Shown here piece after piece: positions 31,001 through 40,337 of a DNA stretch of 64,000 nt; positions within the stretch are counted from its first letter, which is position 1, and the number at the start of each line of letters is the position of its first letter. Source of the stretch: Aptenodytes patagonicus (taxonomy: Eukaryota > Chordata > Aves > Sphenisciformes > Spheniscidae); contig NC_134955.1 of the NCBI RefSeq assembly GCF_965638725.1, positions 6,678,316 through 6,742,315 on the forward strand, written 5' to 3'. The notes below the pieces were generated by a model that had not been told where the DNA came from, made no database searches, and was given only the letters and a program-made list of their open reading frames with translations. Made by a program: the position numbers and the translations under genes.

Positions 31001-31969
31001 GAGGAATGCCGGGCAAAAACTCTAGAAAATTCAGAGATCGTTCATTTCATTTCCTAGAGAATCCCCGAATTCATTTTCCAGCCCTGACTTTTTTTTTTTA
31101 GAGACCTGCCATCTTCTTCCTCTTTATCCCTTCCTCCCACCTCAGCTTTTTAGATATCAAATAGCCCACTTTTATAGTAAATTGGACCAAATTGCCAGAT
31201 CTAGACCAAGTTTGAATTGGACAGTATTGAATTTTGTTCTTAAAGTCCATCTTTAATACCTGCTGTCTAAACCAGAGCGGAATAGTTACTTATAAGATCA
31301 AAAGCATTTGGATACACTTTAAAAATTTTCCAGCTGTAACTTAATTTGGTGCCGGTGTGTAAACTCTTATCCTGTCTTTGCTATATATGCATAACAGGAG
31401 CTCTGACCCTTAATTTGTGCTTTCAACTTATGCAATATAAATAACTAGTTTGAATTAATGCAACCAGTTACTAAAAATAATTAATGTATCAATACACTTG
31501 TTCTGTAAAACACTGCAGAAAGTCTTCTGTCAGATTTTTCTCTAGAAATATCTATATACATCATACTGACTTTTATGTTAGAACAGTGCCTTTTAAAATT
31601 ATTTTTACTTACCTCATAAGTGCTTGTGATGCCAGATCTGTAAAATACAGGTAGAAAAAGTTCAGCAGTAAAAATGATGACAAGCGCATATGAAAGAAAG
31701 AACAGAACAAAGGATGCTCCATAGCGATAAACTTCGGAGGGTGTCCCCAGAACGGTGACTGCTGACATGAAACTTGATGTGAGAGAGAAAGCTATTGGTC
31801 CACATGTCATCTGCCTACCGCCCACCAAAAATTCCTTTGAAGTTTTCTTTTTCCTCTCTTTAACTGCAAAAAAGACTCCAATGCTAGCACATACTAAAAA
31901 TAGTGCTGCAAAAACAACATAGTCCCAAGCCACAAATTTTTTGACTTCTGGAGCTACAAAGTTTGACAT
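15936..31969 (-). CDS. SLC5A12: SLC5A12 (SMCT2), sodium-coupled monocarboxylate transporter 2, complete gene
   Basis: Fifteen coding exons, each listed separately, join in frame to 629 residues; human SLC5A12 has about 618. The family is the sodium:solute symporters (SLC5). SMCT2 carries lactate, pyruvate, nicotinate and similar acids with sodium at low affinity in the apical membrane of kidney tubule and gut. Motifs in order: [14 protein letters not shown] (helix 1, residues 11-24), [18 protein letters not shown] (67-84), GITSTYE (113-119), [13 protein letters not shown] (182-194, classic family signature), [24 protein letters not shown], and Ser353-Thr354, which align with the Na2-site Ser/Thr pair of [13 protein letters not shown] and [16 protein letters not shown] segments follow. 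[10 protein letters not shown] and CGVQHDS in the tail are SLC5A12-specific and exclude SLC5A8. I chose the ATG at 31967-31969: it is the first ATG in the frame, with G at -3, and an in-frame stop lies upstream. The last residues, SRL, form a class I PDZ-binding end. Confidence 0.96.
16095..17579 (-). other. SLC5A12 intron 14, with a GC-rich core
   Basis: T-runs occur at about 16560-16570 and 16587-16598. From about 16985 to 17350 the base composition turns GC- and CpG-rich, unlike the surrounding intron. A 162-codon frame stays open on the gene's own strand at 16962-17450, but its Ser/Pro-rich product resembles nothing I know, and open frames are expected in GC-rich DNA. Confidence 0.6.
17512..17527. 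repeat. Perfect 16-bp palindrome with four CpGs
   Basis: cgtacgtgcacgtacg equals its own reverse complement. It contains two overlapping, oppositely oriented ACGTG cores, the core of HIF/ARNT-type sites. It lies 53 bases inside intron 14 from the exon 14 donor. Confidence 0.8.
17580..17701 (-). CDS. SLC5A12: SLC5A12 exon 14 (residues 537-577)
   Basis: It encodes the start of the cytosolic tail: [40 protein letters not shown]. The [10 protein letters not shown] and CGVQHDS stretches distinguish SLC5A12 from SLC5A8. The acceptor is cctttcag and the donor CAG|GTGAGT. Confidence 0.95.
17926..18029 (-). CDS. SLC5A12: SLC5A12 exon 13 (residues 502-536)
   Basis: It encodes [19 protein letters not shown] and [15 protein letters not shown], the last membrane helix, plus the first base of Gly537. 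The acceptor is cttcacag and the donor G|GTTGGT. Confidence 0.95.
18128..18242. repeat. 115-bp direct repeat, copy A (SLC5A12 intron 12)
   Basis: It aligns without gaps to 18735-18849 at an offset of 607 bases, with only two differences. At both differing positions this copy has an intact CpG where the other has TpG or CpA. Confidence 0.95.
18395..18573 (-). CDS. SLC5A12: SLC5A12 exon 12 (residues 443-501)
   Basis: It encodes [17 protein letters not shown] and [17 protein letters not shown], then an extracellular loop with two N-glycosylation sequons (Asn481-Cys-Thr and Asn486-Ser-Thr) and a Thr/Ala/Pro-rich end. The acceptor is ctgccaag and the donor AG|GTATTT. The exon is bracketed by a 115-bp direct duplication (18128-18242 and 18735-18849). 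At 179 bases, skipping it would shift the frame. Confidence 0.93.
18735..18849. repeat. 115-bp direct repeat, copy B (SLC5A12 intron 11)
   Basis: Partner of 18128-18242. The two mismatches (C to T, and G to A) are what methyl-CpG decay produces, so this copy looks older or more methylated. Exon 12 lies between the copies. Confidence 0.95.
19237..19323 (-). CDS. SLC5A12: SLC5A12 exon 11 (residues 414-442)
   Basis: It encodes [15 protein letters not shown] and [14 protein letters not shown], phase 0 at both ends. The acceptor is catccacag and the donor AAG|GTAAGA. Confidence 0.95.
19674..19741 (-). CDS. SLC5A12: SLC5A12 exon 10 (residues 391-413)
   Basis: It completes Cys391 and encodes [15 protein letters not shown] and LLGGVVQ. 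The acceptor is cttttccag and the donor CAG|GTACCT. Confidence 0.94.
20323..20384. repeat. 31-bp tandem repeat, two copies
   Basis: Copies at 20323-20353 and 20354-20384 (ggttatgatatta...) differ at four positions, all transitions. It lies in SLC5A12 intron 9. Confidence 0.85.
20847..20865. repeat. 8-bp perfect stem with 3-base loop
   Basis: tgagagtc, tga, gactctca. It is a short hairpin in SLC5A12 intron 9, with no other sign of function. Confidence 0.6.
20973..21085 (-). CDS. SLC5A12: SLC5A12 exon 9 (residues 353-390)
   Basis: It completes Ser353 and encodes [20 protein letters not shown] and [17 protein letters not shown]. The Ser353-Thr354 pair at the junction aligns with the Na2 site. 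Human has VASSIN (from memory) where this protein has VAASIN. The acceptor is cttctacag and the donor T|GTAGGT. Confidence 0.94.
21658..21705. repeat. T/G/C homopolymer cluster
   Basis: Runs of T9, G6, T and C5 lie back to back in SLC5A12 intron 8. The run lengths may be unreliable because long homopolymers are hard to sequence. Confidence 0.7.
22338..22426 (-). CDS. SLC5A12: SLC5A12 exon 8 (residues 324-352)
   Basis: It encodes [15 protein letters not shown] and [14 protein letters not shown] plus AG of Ser353. The acceptor is taccccag. The donor AAG|GTCTGT is the weakest in the gene. Confidence 0.93.
22770..22899 (-). CDS. SLC5A12: SLC5A12 exon 7 (residues 280-323)
   Basis: It encodes [34 protein letters not shown] and ADFISAPDQ. 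The acceptor is gttctag and the donor CAG|GTACAG. DPWTxxxISAPDQ is shared by SLC5A8 and SLC5A12. Confidence 0.95.
24312..24452 (-). CDS. SLC5A12: SLC5A12 exon 6 (residues 233-279)
   Basis: It encodes [35 protein letters not shown] and [11 protein letters not shown], and the first two bases of Leu280. The acceptor is cttctag and the donor CT|GTAAGT. Confidence 0.95.
25527..25681 (-). CDS. SLC5A12: SLC5A12 exon 5 (residues 182-232)
   Basis: It starts with the SLC5 signature [13 protein letters not shown] and continues through [15 protein letters not shown] and the loop [17 protein letters not shown] to SRLNIF, leaving GA of Asp233. The acceptor is gttttag and the donor GA|GTAAGA. Confidence 0.95.
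26748..26815 (-). CDS. SLC5A12: SLC5A12 exon 4 (residues 159-181)
   Basis: It completes Val159 and encodes [16 protein letters not shown] then TFYCTL. The acceptor is gtttcacag and the donor CTG|GTACGT. Confidence 0.95.
28109..28160 (-). CDS. SLC5A12: SLC5A12 exon 3 (residues 142-158)
   Basis: A small 52-base exon, [17 protein letters not shown] plus one base. The acceptor is tccttcag and the donor CAAG|GTGAGT. It is too short to stand out as an open frame and was recognised by homology. Confidence 0.94.
29502..29567 (-). CDS. SLC5A12: SLC5A12 exon 2 (residues 120-141)
   Basis: Twenty-two codons, phase 0 at both ends, [12 protein letters not shown] then [10 protein letters not shown]. The acceptor is ttcctag and the donor ACG|GTAAGA. 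The YLELRFNK block follows ITSTYE in all SMCT-type transporters. Confidence 0.94.
31613..31969 (-). CDS. SLC5A12: SLC5A12 exon 1 (start codon, residues 1-119)
   Basis: It runs from ATG 31969 to TATGAG|GTAAGT (donor at 31612-31611) in phase 0. It begins [18 protein letters not shown]. Compared from memory with human, which starts MEVKNFAVWDYV, it has about six extra N-terminal residues. An in-frame GTG seven codons upstream (31990-31988) is not a credible start. Confidence 0.94.
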
Positions 31970-32115
31970 AGCACCAGTTGGACAATTCACTGATGGAGGA
32001 TTCTGGTTTTCTATAGCTGTTGCTCTGAACAGATTAATTCAGTTGACAGCAAAGTTGAAGCTTATCTGCAACTCATCAATGACAAATAATAAACAGAAAG
32101 ACTATTCCGCTAGAC

Positions 32116-32128
32116 TTTTTTTTTATCC
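32116..32128 (-). promoter_or_regulatory. TATA-like element upstream of SLC5A12
   Basis: GGATAAAAAAAAA on the minus strand, about 150 bases before the SLC5A12 ATG, could act as a TATA box with a start site near 32090. Support is motif only: the surrounding sequence is AT-rich and the transcription start is not visible. Confidence 0.2.
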
Positions 32129-33949
32129 AGTTCACTTTTAAGGGGGGGAAAAAAAAATAGCTAAGGATGAGTTAGGAAGGTGCTGAATGCACTTAGACCC
32201 TAGTGCTACTGATGCTTCTGTCAGGCAGGCTGGAGCGGGGGACTTAGCTGTGAAATCTGTAGTACACTCCCTTTTTATCTGTGAGGTTTTAATTTAAGGT
32301 TAAACATTAGCCCGACACATTGACTTGATCTGACTCTTTTCTAACCTCTCAGTATTTTAAAATAATAAAATGAGAGCAATAAAGAAATAAAGGTGAGCGA
32401 AATAAAGGAAAGCTCAGTGTACAGACCTATGACTCCACTGGTGAGTTTGTTTGCAGAGGAGCAATTCCTTCATATGGTTAAAAACTAAACTTGAACATCA
32501 ACGATAGGTTGTGGAATTGTCCTTTGACATTCTAAGTGTGCTCCTCGGTGGACCCTCTGGAAGTTAAGGCTGCCTTAAAGAACTGGAGCCTTTAATGGTT
32601 AAAAGTAACCGTGGTGCTTTCCCCCCACCCACCATAGCCCAGCCTCGGTGTGTTTGGGAACCCAGGGGACCTCCAGATGAGCTGAAGTGCAGTTTTTGCT
32701 ACACTATGTTTGAGGACGACTTTCAGTTAAAAACTAATTTTTCACTGACCGCTACTAACAGCAGTTTTACTTATAGTTTATATGGGTTTGTGCGAGAGGT
32801 GGCTTATTTTATTTATCCATGTATAACTTGGCCAGACCTGCAGGACAAAAGGGCCAAAGAGAAGCAGATTAGACAACAGCAACGCTTTTCTTAACTATGT
32901 CTTTGGCATAATTTGTTGAATTCAATTAATTAGGTTTTCCTTGTGTTGGTTGTTTGTTTTGTTTTAAATAAGTGAATATTCGTTTTATCTCTACCTATGC
33001 CATGACAATATGTTTTCCAAAGAAGCAGGCAATGACTTGTCATCAAGAAGGATTAACTTGTACAAAGAGGTAGTGTGGTAGTCACAGCCCTGAAGGAGGG
33101 GTTTGGAGACAATCAAGAGATGCAGTAACATGCAGTATCTTTAATAGCAAAAGTCCTTTTCTTCAGCCTTGTCTTGGCTGGGGATGGATCCCCACTTCTT
33201 CTTAAGTCATCGGTAAACAGAGATGTTCTTGCTGTGTCAGTTGTACCCAGCAAATTAGTGAGTGTCCAGACCTGAAGCCTTGCCTGTTCCTATCCATCTG
33301 CTCAGGAGAAAGAGGAGTACATGTACAGCAACCTTCATTGCTTAGCGTGGAGTCACAGAAAATGTGGGACAGCCTATGGTTGGAACTGACTTCTTCTGTC
33401 CGCATGTGTAGTAGAGATTGTGAAATTTTTGTGGTTGATTTCGGTGAGACCAAGTGTAAAAGGGGGAGTCAAAAGGCCTATTTCTGCTGCAGAATGTGAA
33501 TTAAAAAAAAAATAAATAATAAAATGCAAAGATACTTCTTAAAAGGCTCTGCTTCATTTATAGCTGAAATACTTTTAGTTGAAAAAGTGTGAAGTGCATG
33601 TTTGTGAGGAACGATCCAGCCCTCTGTGAAAGCCGGGGTATCAATTAAAGCCACATCACTTGCCACAGCACTTGTTTGTGTGCTGTAACCTGCAGGTAGT
33701 GCGATGGAGGGACCAGATGAGAAAGCAGTAAACCAGCTTGCGTTACTGTGGATCAGTCAAAGTGAGACAGTATAGGTAATGCTCTGTAAATTCTCATCCA
33801 ACCGCCTCACAGTAATCTGTTTATCTAAGTATACCCCCATCGCTGGTTAATATTTCTCTTTTGTACAGAACAAATGTCTTAAGGTGTGTCCACTCTCAAA
33901 AAAGCAGTGACTTTCACTTGCCAGGCGTTCCTCTGCTTTTGGGGTGGGA

Positions 33950-33998
33950 TTTTTTCTCTCTCTCTCTCTCCTTCCCTCTCCCCCCCCCCCCCCCCCTT
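33950..33998. repeat. 49-base homopyrimidine tract with TC repeat and C17
   Basis: A T run, (TC)n at about 33955-33970, then CTTCCCTCT and 17 consecutive C at 33980-33996. Mirror-like polypyrimidine tracts can form triplex or i-motif structures. Confidence 0.85.
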
Positions 33999-34330
33999 AT
34001 ACCTGTAAGAACATAGATGTTTTCTGCAAGTTTTAATTCATACCTACAGAGTCTGATTAATAAATGTCTCTGGCAATGGTAAAAGCCATGCCACTACAAC
34101 GGCGAGGTTCTAGGGTCAACCATCAACCCAGGCTGGCAGGAGGCTAATTTAATGGGGTATGACAGAGCATGTAGGGCTAACCAGGCAAACCACGTGCGTG
34201 CTTCTTCCCAGAAACCACAGTTGATTGCTAGCTCAATCCCAATGACACCAAGTGAATACACAAAAAGCTGCAAAGGAACAAACTTGAGGGTATTTCCTCT
34301 TAAATTTGAGCCACTGAACTGTACCACGTA

Positions 34331-34353
34331 AGTAAGACTGCATCAGTCTTACT
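34331..34353. repeat. Perfect 10-bp hairpin with 3-base loop
   Basis: agtaagactg, cat, cagtcttact. It stands alone in intergenic DNA. It is too short for a microRNA hairpin, and no T-run follows it. Confidence 0.75.
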
Positions 34354-36243
34354 CACATTGCTGAGAGGGTGGAGAACTGTTTGTGGGGCCTGGGATAAAA
34401 ATTAAAAATAAAAAGTAAAAAAAAAAATCATCTGGGTCAGAAGGTTTTGGTGCCGGTCATGTTACCAGAGAAAGTCTAAGTGGAAGATCCCTGTAACATC
34501 CATTCTAGGAAAATCAATGTCGTGTAATATGTTATTACTGGCTTGAACACATTTTTAAAATGATCTGTTTGCCATCAGCAAACACTGTTAATTAGCAGCT
34601 GGGCTAACTGCGCTGTCACACAATGACGACTAAAGCTGCCTGTCAGCTCATATGGGCTCAGTGCATAAGTTGGGCTGGATTCCAGGAAGCTTTTCCAAAC
34701 AGCAAAATTCCTATTGGCATACGTGTAAGCCTACAGGGATTTTTTTTTTTTATTCTTTTTAAATTATGAATGGTCTTTCTAGCAGAAAAGTATTTTTGGA
34801 TGGTAGTATTTTACACAGAAAGTAGGAAAAAGCTAATGGGATAATAAACTGGAAATCAAGTTAGAAATGTAAATTGTATATTATGCTATAGCCCTCTGAC
34901 ATATTTTCAGCATAGCTTCATTGTGTTGTTCAGAATAGCCATTGTAGCTAAATCTCACATACAAAAAAAATATACTTTAGAAATACAATTTCTGAAGAAG
35001 AAATATTATTTTAAAATAGTATGAAAACACTTGTTATTCTGTTGTGATGATGTTCCTTAGCTGGGAATAATTGAAATTTTTATTTCCCTGAAATAATAAA
35101 GATAGTTTTGTATTTCACTTGTGAAAACTCCTGTGAAATAAAGTTTTAGCCCGGGTAACCCAAGGAAGAAGCTTGATTACTTGAAGCTTCAATACTCCTT
35201 TCAGTATCAGACTGTGAACCCAGAATTGGACAAAAAATCCAACTTGGGTGAGGGCCTATTTCAGGCCCCATTTTAGCATCTGAAATAGGTGCTTGAGATA
35301 GCAAAGATAAGTGTGTTTCTAATTAGCTGCAGCCTGGCTCTCTGCAGTCAGGCAGGAAAACCTGCAATGGATGCTCTTTCCAGCGAACCGCCGTACTTTT
35401 TTGCCCCTATTTTGGGGGAACGTAAGTCCTTTAACGGGGAGAGGAGAGATCGGTATAGTTCAAATGAATGACCCCTTGCATCTTTCAGTTTGAGATTAGG
35501 AAAACAGCAGGCCTTAATTCGGTGTTATATTCGCTTGAGGATTCTCCTCCAGCACTTGCCAGATTCACTTGCCTTTTCCTAATCTCCCAAAAGGTGATGC
35601 TCTATGTACCACGCTTTGCATATTTGCAAGCAATTCCCTAGGAGAAACATAGCAATGCCAAAGCCGCCTCTGCCCCTGCTCTCCCCACCGTGGCCCTCCC
35701 TGTTACAGCCACCTTGTCCACCCAGATCCTGAATTTCACACATCCTATGTTAATATATAGCGAAAATCTCTCTCTAATACAAGCAGTGTGTTTAGGCAGT
35801 ACAGGCAAATGTATGCTCCAGATTTTTTGTACATAATTACTACCTCTCTAAATAATCAAATTGCTTAAACTAAATTATTAGCCAATATTAATGATATTCT
35901 CTACTTCTCTAGCTCAGTCATATACATTTCACCTTTACAATCTCTTGATTAGAAGTACTTCAACTAATGGAAAAGTTATTGGCTCCTTATTATTGAAGAG
36001 TTTTAAGTTTGAAATACAATGCAGAATCCTGTGTTTAAGTTGGAGTATTACCATGCACTACCACAAACTAATTGCAAGCGCAGTTAACCCTTTGCTTTAC
36101 ATGCTTTTCTCATCTCCATCTTTGAGAGCTCCTCCCTTGGCCTTCTCTTCTTCCAAGGGCAATCCCCTTGTGTCCTGTCCCTTAACTTGCTATCAAATTT
36201 CAGATGGGCAGTTTTCTTTTCTACAGCCACGTTTTCTCTATTT

Positions 36244-36255
36244 CCCCCCCCCCCC
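36244..36255. repeat. C12 homopolymer
   Basis: Twelve consecutive C in AT-rich intergenic DNA. Confidence 0.8.
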
Positions 36256-37470
36256 TTGGTCTTTTTAGCAAGTCAGTGAAATTATTTACGACTTTTCACA
36301 AAGGGCAGATCTTTAGATTTAGTGCTGTTTTGGCAGGTTGATCCAAGGTCCATCAGGACAGGTCTTGCACACGGAAGTGAACCCCCTGTGGGGGACTATG
36401 CAGAACAAGGCAATTTCTTACCAAGGGCAGGGATTCGGGGACTGAGCTGTGTAGCCCCCCAGGCCTGAATTAGAGGTGTTACAAGAGGTGTTGAAGATCC
36501 CGATATCTAAGCTTATCTAAACATTTATTAGATTCTTTCATCTAGACTGATAATACTCAAGCATTCATTAGATTCTTGCATCACAGGAAACTAATTGAGC
36601 CACAATTAGCTCTTCTTAATTATTCTGATTAAAAATACTTTTGCTTTAGAGACTTCAGTAAAGCTTAAGGAAAAGTTCTCCTGCTATCATCTCAATGAGT
36701 GCAGCGTCTCATGATAGCTCATGTTTGGATAGTTATAATAATTACGGGGTTTCCTCATCTTCTAGGAAATTAACAACTTTCAGAGCTTTAATTTGCCGAG
36801 TCCTTTTACCTTCTATCCCTATTAGTCTATGATGTCAGTTAGTTATTAATATAATGATAAGAACAGGCTCAAACTGAGAAATCTGCCAGGTTTTGGTGCC
36901 CGTGTGCCATCCACGTGGGATGGTGTCACATTGCATAACCATTGACAACATTTATTGGGTGTAAACCACTCACTTTAAGGTCACATTTGACCATACTCAA
37001 TGACTAACTTAGGGCTAGCTTTTCAAAAGTGGCTAGCACTTAAACATTCTCAGTGTGATGCTTTACAGGTAGATTTTTAAATAGCCAGGGGATATTACTT
37101 GCAACTGTTCTTCATAGACCTCAGTGCTCCTTGCTAATGAAGCTTAATGATGACAGGACTTCAAGGCTTTTGAGCAGAGAAAAGGTGTCCAGAGAAGAAA
37201 ATACATAATGCATGAAATCACTGGAAATGTATAAAGTGAAGAATTTTCAAAGAATTATATTTTACCATTGTATTTTAAGTTGGCAGCATCCTTTACCCTA
37301 GGTTGTGGTAACAGTTTCACAGGTGAGAGCATGTGAAAGAACGTTTTTCATCAGTTATTCAGTTCTTTGTTTGGAATTTTATCCTGCCTCAAATAACCTA
37401 TGTGCATTACCTGCTTTTATGCATTTCGGTGAGATCTTTTAAGTACTTTAGTTATATATGTTGATATTTA

Positions 37471-37480
37471 GGGGGGGGGG
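37471..37480. repeat. G10 homopolymer
   Basis: Ten consecutive G about 290 bases before the larger G-rich block. Confidence 0.8.
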
Positions 37481-37765
37481 TAAATGATTTGTTATATCTA
37501 ACAGTCTTGTTTGTGCAATAAATGTAATCATGTAGGACAGTGATTTCTCAGACTTTTCTGCAGTGGACTTTCTGCTTCCACTAACCCAAATTCTAGCTCT
37601 AACCCTTTTCAGTCTGAAAAGGGAAATGATGACTTTGTCATAAATTTCTAGTGTAATATAAATATTTCAAATTTTGTCATACTAATGCTTACATGAATTC
37701 TTCAAATTTTAAAGTCTCATTTCAGTTTGCATGAGGTTTTTCCAGTAAAAAGTAGTTGCCCTTTC

Positions 37766-37794
37766 GGGGGGGGGGGTGGGGGGGTGGGGGTGGG
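37766..37794 (+). repeat. G-quadruplex-type block (26 G in 29 bases)
   Basis: G11, T, G7, T, G5, T, G3, followed by CAGGGA. Runs of three or more G separated by single T are the strongest form of the G4 consensus. It lies about 5.8 kb upstream of the SLC5A12 start codon. Confidence 0.85.
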
Positions 37795-40320
37795 CAGGGA
37801 GGCTTTGCTTAGTAGAATTCAATATATGCAACTGTGTTTGGGGGTTATATCAGCTGAAATAAACTCCTGAATCAAAACTTTGCATGATTTTTTAATAATC
37901 TGGAATTTCCCTCCAGATCACAGTTCCTAAACTGATTTAGCATGGGTATGTTATAACTAGTAATATATAAAGTTTTGGTTTTCACGTGTATTAAGATATT
38001 GAGGGTTTGATTTGAGGGGGAGGGTTCTTTTCACAAAAGGCAGCTAGTTGCATTGTAGAAGACGCCATGAATTTTAAGATGAGCCTTACTCTCTTAGTAA
38101 GCTAAAGACTCTCCTTCCCCACAAATGGGAGACAAGTAACAGCTACAGATTAAAAAATGGTGTAATGCCTTTCCTGTCGATACCGAATAATAATCTACAA
38201 AATGCAGTAGCGTTTCTGCAAGGCGGCATCTACAGAAATTGTGAGCTCTACCTGTGGGTAGGGGGGTTGCCAAGAAAGCTCTAGAATATAACTTAACTTT
38301 CAATAACTGACTCTTTCCTGGCTTTGCCCAAAGACTTTTTTAACAAAATAACTTGACGTCCTGTGAAAACACACTGGTTAAAGGGGTCGCTTGGGCAGCC
38401 TTCACAAGTGCACCGGAATGCTCTGTGTGAAGAGTTTCAGTGAAGCTTTCTTCATCCCACCTTTAGGGCTGAAAAAGGTTTTAATTCTTCTTGTCTGTTT
38501 GATCCCAGTTTTCCATGTCAAAAAAAAAAAACAACCCAACCCTGGAGATCCCGCACGGGGGTCATAATATTCTTTTAGGAAGTGTCTATCAAGTGTTCAG
38601 TTAATAATCAGCAGATGACAGCTTGATATTTGGTAACTTCCCAACCAGGAGTCAGTTCTCCCAATGACTTTGGGCAACATGATTAGATGGGATGAAAGAA
38701 GAGGGTAAAGAATGGTGAAATTGATCTCACGTAGGCTGATCGAGAGGTGAAAGGATTGGAAGAACCTTCAGAAAAATTGGTGTGTGCATCTGCATTAAGA
38801 TAACACAATAATAATAATAAATGGCAAAGTGAGGATACACACCTGCGTGGTCAGATGGTCTCTTTGAGACACCTGGTAGGGCCTGAATTAATGGGACCAG
38901 AATCTGGCAGAGGAAGTGGACTTGTGGCATAAAGCTGGCAGGATGGTCTTTGAGCAGCCTCTCCCACTTATTTGCTAGTATTAGGGAGGGCGACGATGAA
39001 ACTTTTCTACAGATATCTAAGACTAAACATCAACAGCAAAATGTGAATTACCCCCAAGATATTGGTGTATTGAAGTGACTTTCCCTTTGTCATAGAGAAT
39101 TTGCTCACAAGAAAGAATACCACTTTATTCCTTACATTTATAAAAGGAAGGCAGAGAACTGTATCCTGAGTTTCTGCTATTTGGTTCTCCCTTAGGATAG
39201 ACAAATTCAGGGTCCTGGAGATAAAGTCCTTTTCTCGTACAATAATCCTGCACGTAGCATTGTAGAGTCTCAGTCTTGAGATACGCCAGCTTCTTTCTGA
39301 GCAGGAAAAGTTATGGCACACTGATGCATGGTGATGATAAAAGGCTTCTTCCTGAGGACACAGCTCTCTCCTAGGGCTGCAGGCATGCTCCTCCTGGCCC
39401 CCGTGGAGCGTGGGTAGTGCCACGCACCGCTGAAAGCAAACACCGCCCTTTGCCCCATCCAGCAGATAATTCAATAGGAAATCAATGAATATTCAAGAAT
39501 TCCTTCCCCTGTGGTACCTGTCAACTTGTGTCTATTTATTACTGATAACAGACAAGTGGTTTACTGTACCCCGGCACATGACTGAATTATTTTTCAGCTT
39601 TCTTCTCAATATTTTTCAATACAGAGCTGTGAAAAATTCATAGAAATAGGCACTGGAGGATTTAAGTCACATTTTAACTGGGTGGCTGAAAAAGAAACAG
39701 TAACTAGTCTATTGAGGAAAAGTAAATTTCTGGAGCACAAAATACACTGAAAATCAAAGGCGTATCATTCAGAAGTCCCTGTTAAACTTACGGGTTATTA
39801 TCTTTCCTTGACGGTGGACTTTGTCTTTTCTTAAGAGGCTCCTCTTTAATGATTACTCTTTCCTCAGGAAGACATGCTCATTTATCTATGCAAAGATCAT
39901 TATAACCCAGTAATGTGGGGTACTGGACGTATTGCTTATAGTTTCAAAATAGATTATTCCCCGGGGACATGGAGTCCTCCCTGCGGGATTGCTCTTCTCC
40001 GGCAGTGCCAGGTCGCATCAGGACACCGGGCAGGGGCTGCGGCCGGTGGTAGAGTCTCATCCCATCCGTCTGCTTCCGTCTACTTTATTTTGCAGCTTGG
40101 GATGCAAAGTTTGCAGAGTTGCTTGCAAACCCAGTTGCACGCTTTGTGAGCGTGGCCGTTTGGGCTGTACAGAGGTGGGTTTTTATTGCATACCTGCTTA
40201 AGGAGAAAAATGCACGGTTGGCACTGAGAATTGGATTCTCTTCTACAAAGACAGTGAGCTGGGGAGCTGCAGGAGAAGAAAGCGCTAATCTGAAACACTG
40301 GATTTCCAATAGTCCTATTT

Positions 40321-40337
40321 AAAAAAAAAAAAAAAAA
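40321..40337. repeat. A17 tract
   Basis: Seventeen A in a row. No upstream coding or SINE-like body is recognisable, so I treat it as simple sequence rather than a retroposon tail. Confidence 0.75.

Larger units (their letters stand above)
21086..31612 (-). other. SLC5A12 introns 1-8
   Basis: The introns are 29568-31612, 28161-29501, 26816-28108, 25682-26747, 24453-25526, 22900-24311, 22427-22769 and 21086-22337. They are AT-rich. Apart from the homopolymer cluster at 21658-21705 and a G-rich patch at 28794-28808 I see no repeat family, nested gene or further exon. The plus-strand frame of 133 codons at 27595-27996 has no recognisable homology. Confidence 0.6.
31970..40000. other. Upstream flank of SLC5A12, no gene recognised
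   Basis: It contains the SLC5A12 5' UTR and promoter (extent unknown). Beyond that there are homopolymer and G- or C-rich tracts (33950-33998, 36244-36255, 37471-37480, 37766-37794), a small hairpin at 34331-34353 and a TAA-like run near 38808-38820. None of the 60-155-codon frames on either strand shows a protein family or an exon structure. Confidence 0.55.

Noticed and set aside
31988..31990. GTG as the start of SLC5A12 exon 1
   Set aside because: Seven codons downstream is an ATG with G at -3; vertebrate nuclear genes rarely start at GTG and no homology supports the extra residues.
38600..38612. HNF1-like site GTTAATAATCAGC upstream of SLC5A12
   Set aside because: It matches about 11 of 13 consensus positions, but such AT-rich matches are expected by chance in 32 kb; no conservation is visible.
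39007..39474. 155-codon minus-strand frame in the intergenic region
   Set aside because: No recognisable domain, no splice partners, and mixed composition typical of a chance open frame.
40321..40337. A17 as the tail of a retroposed gene
   Set aside because: No AATAAA lies just upstream and no coding-like body precedes it.
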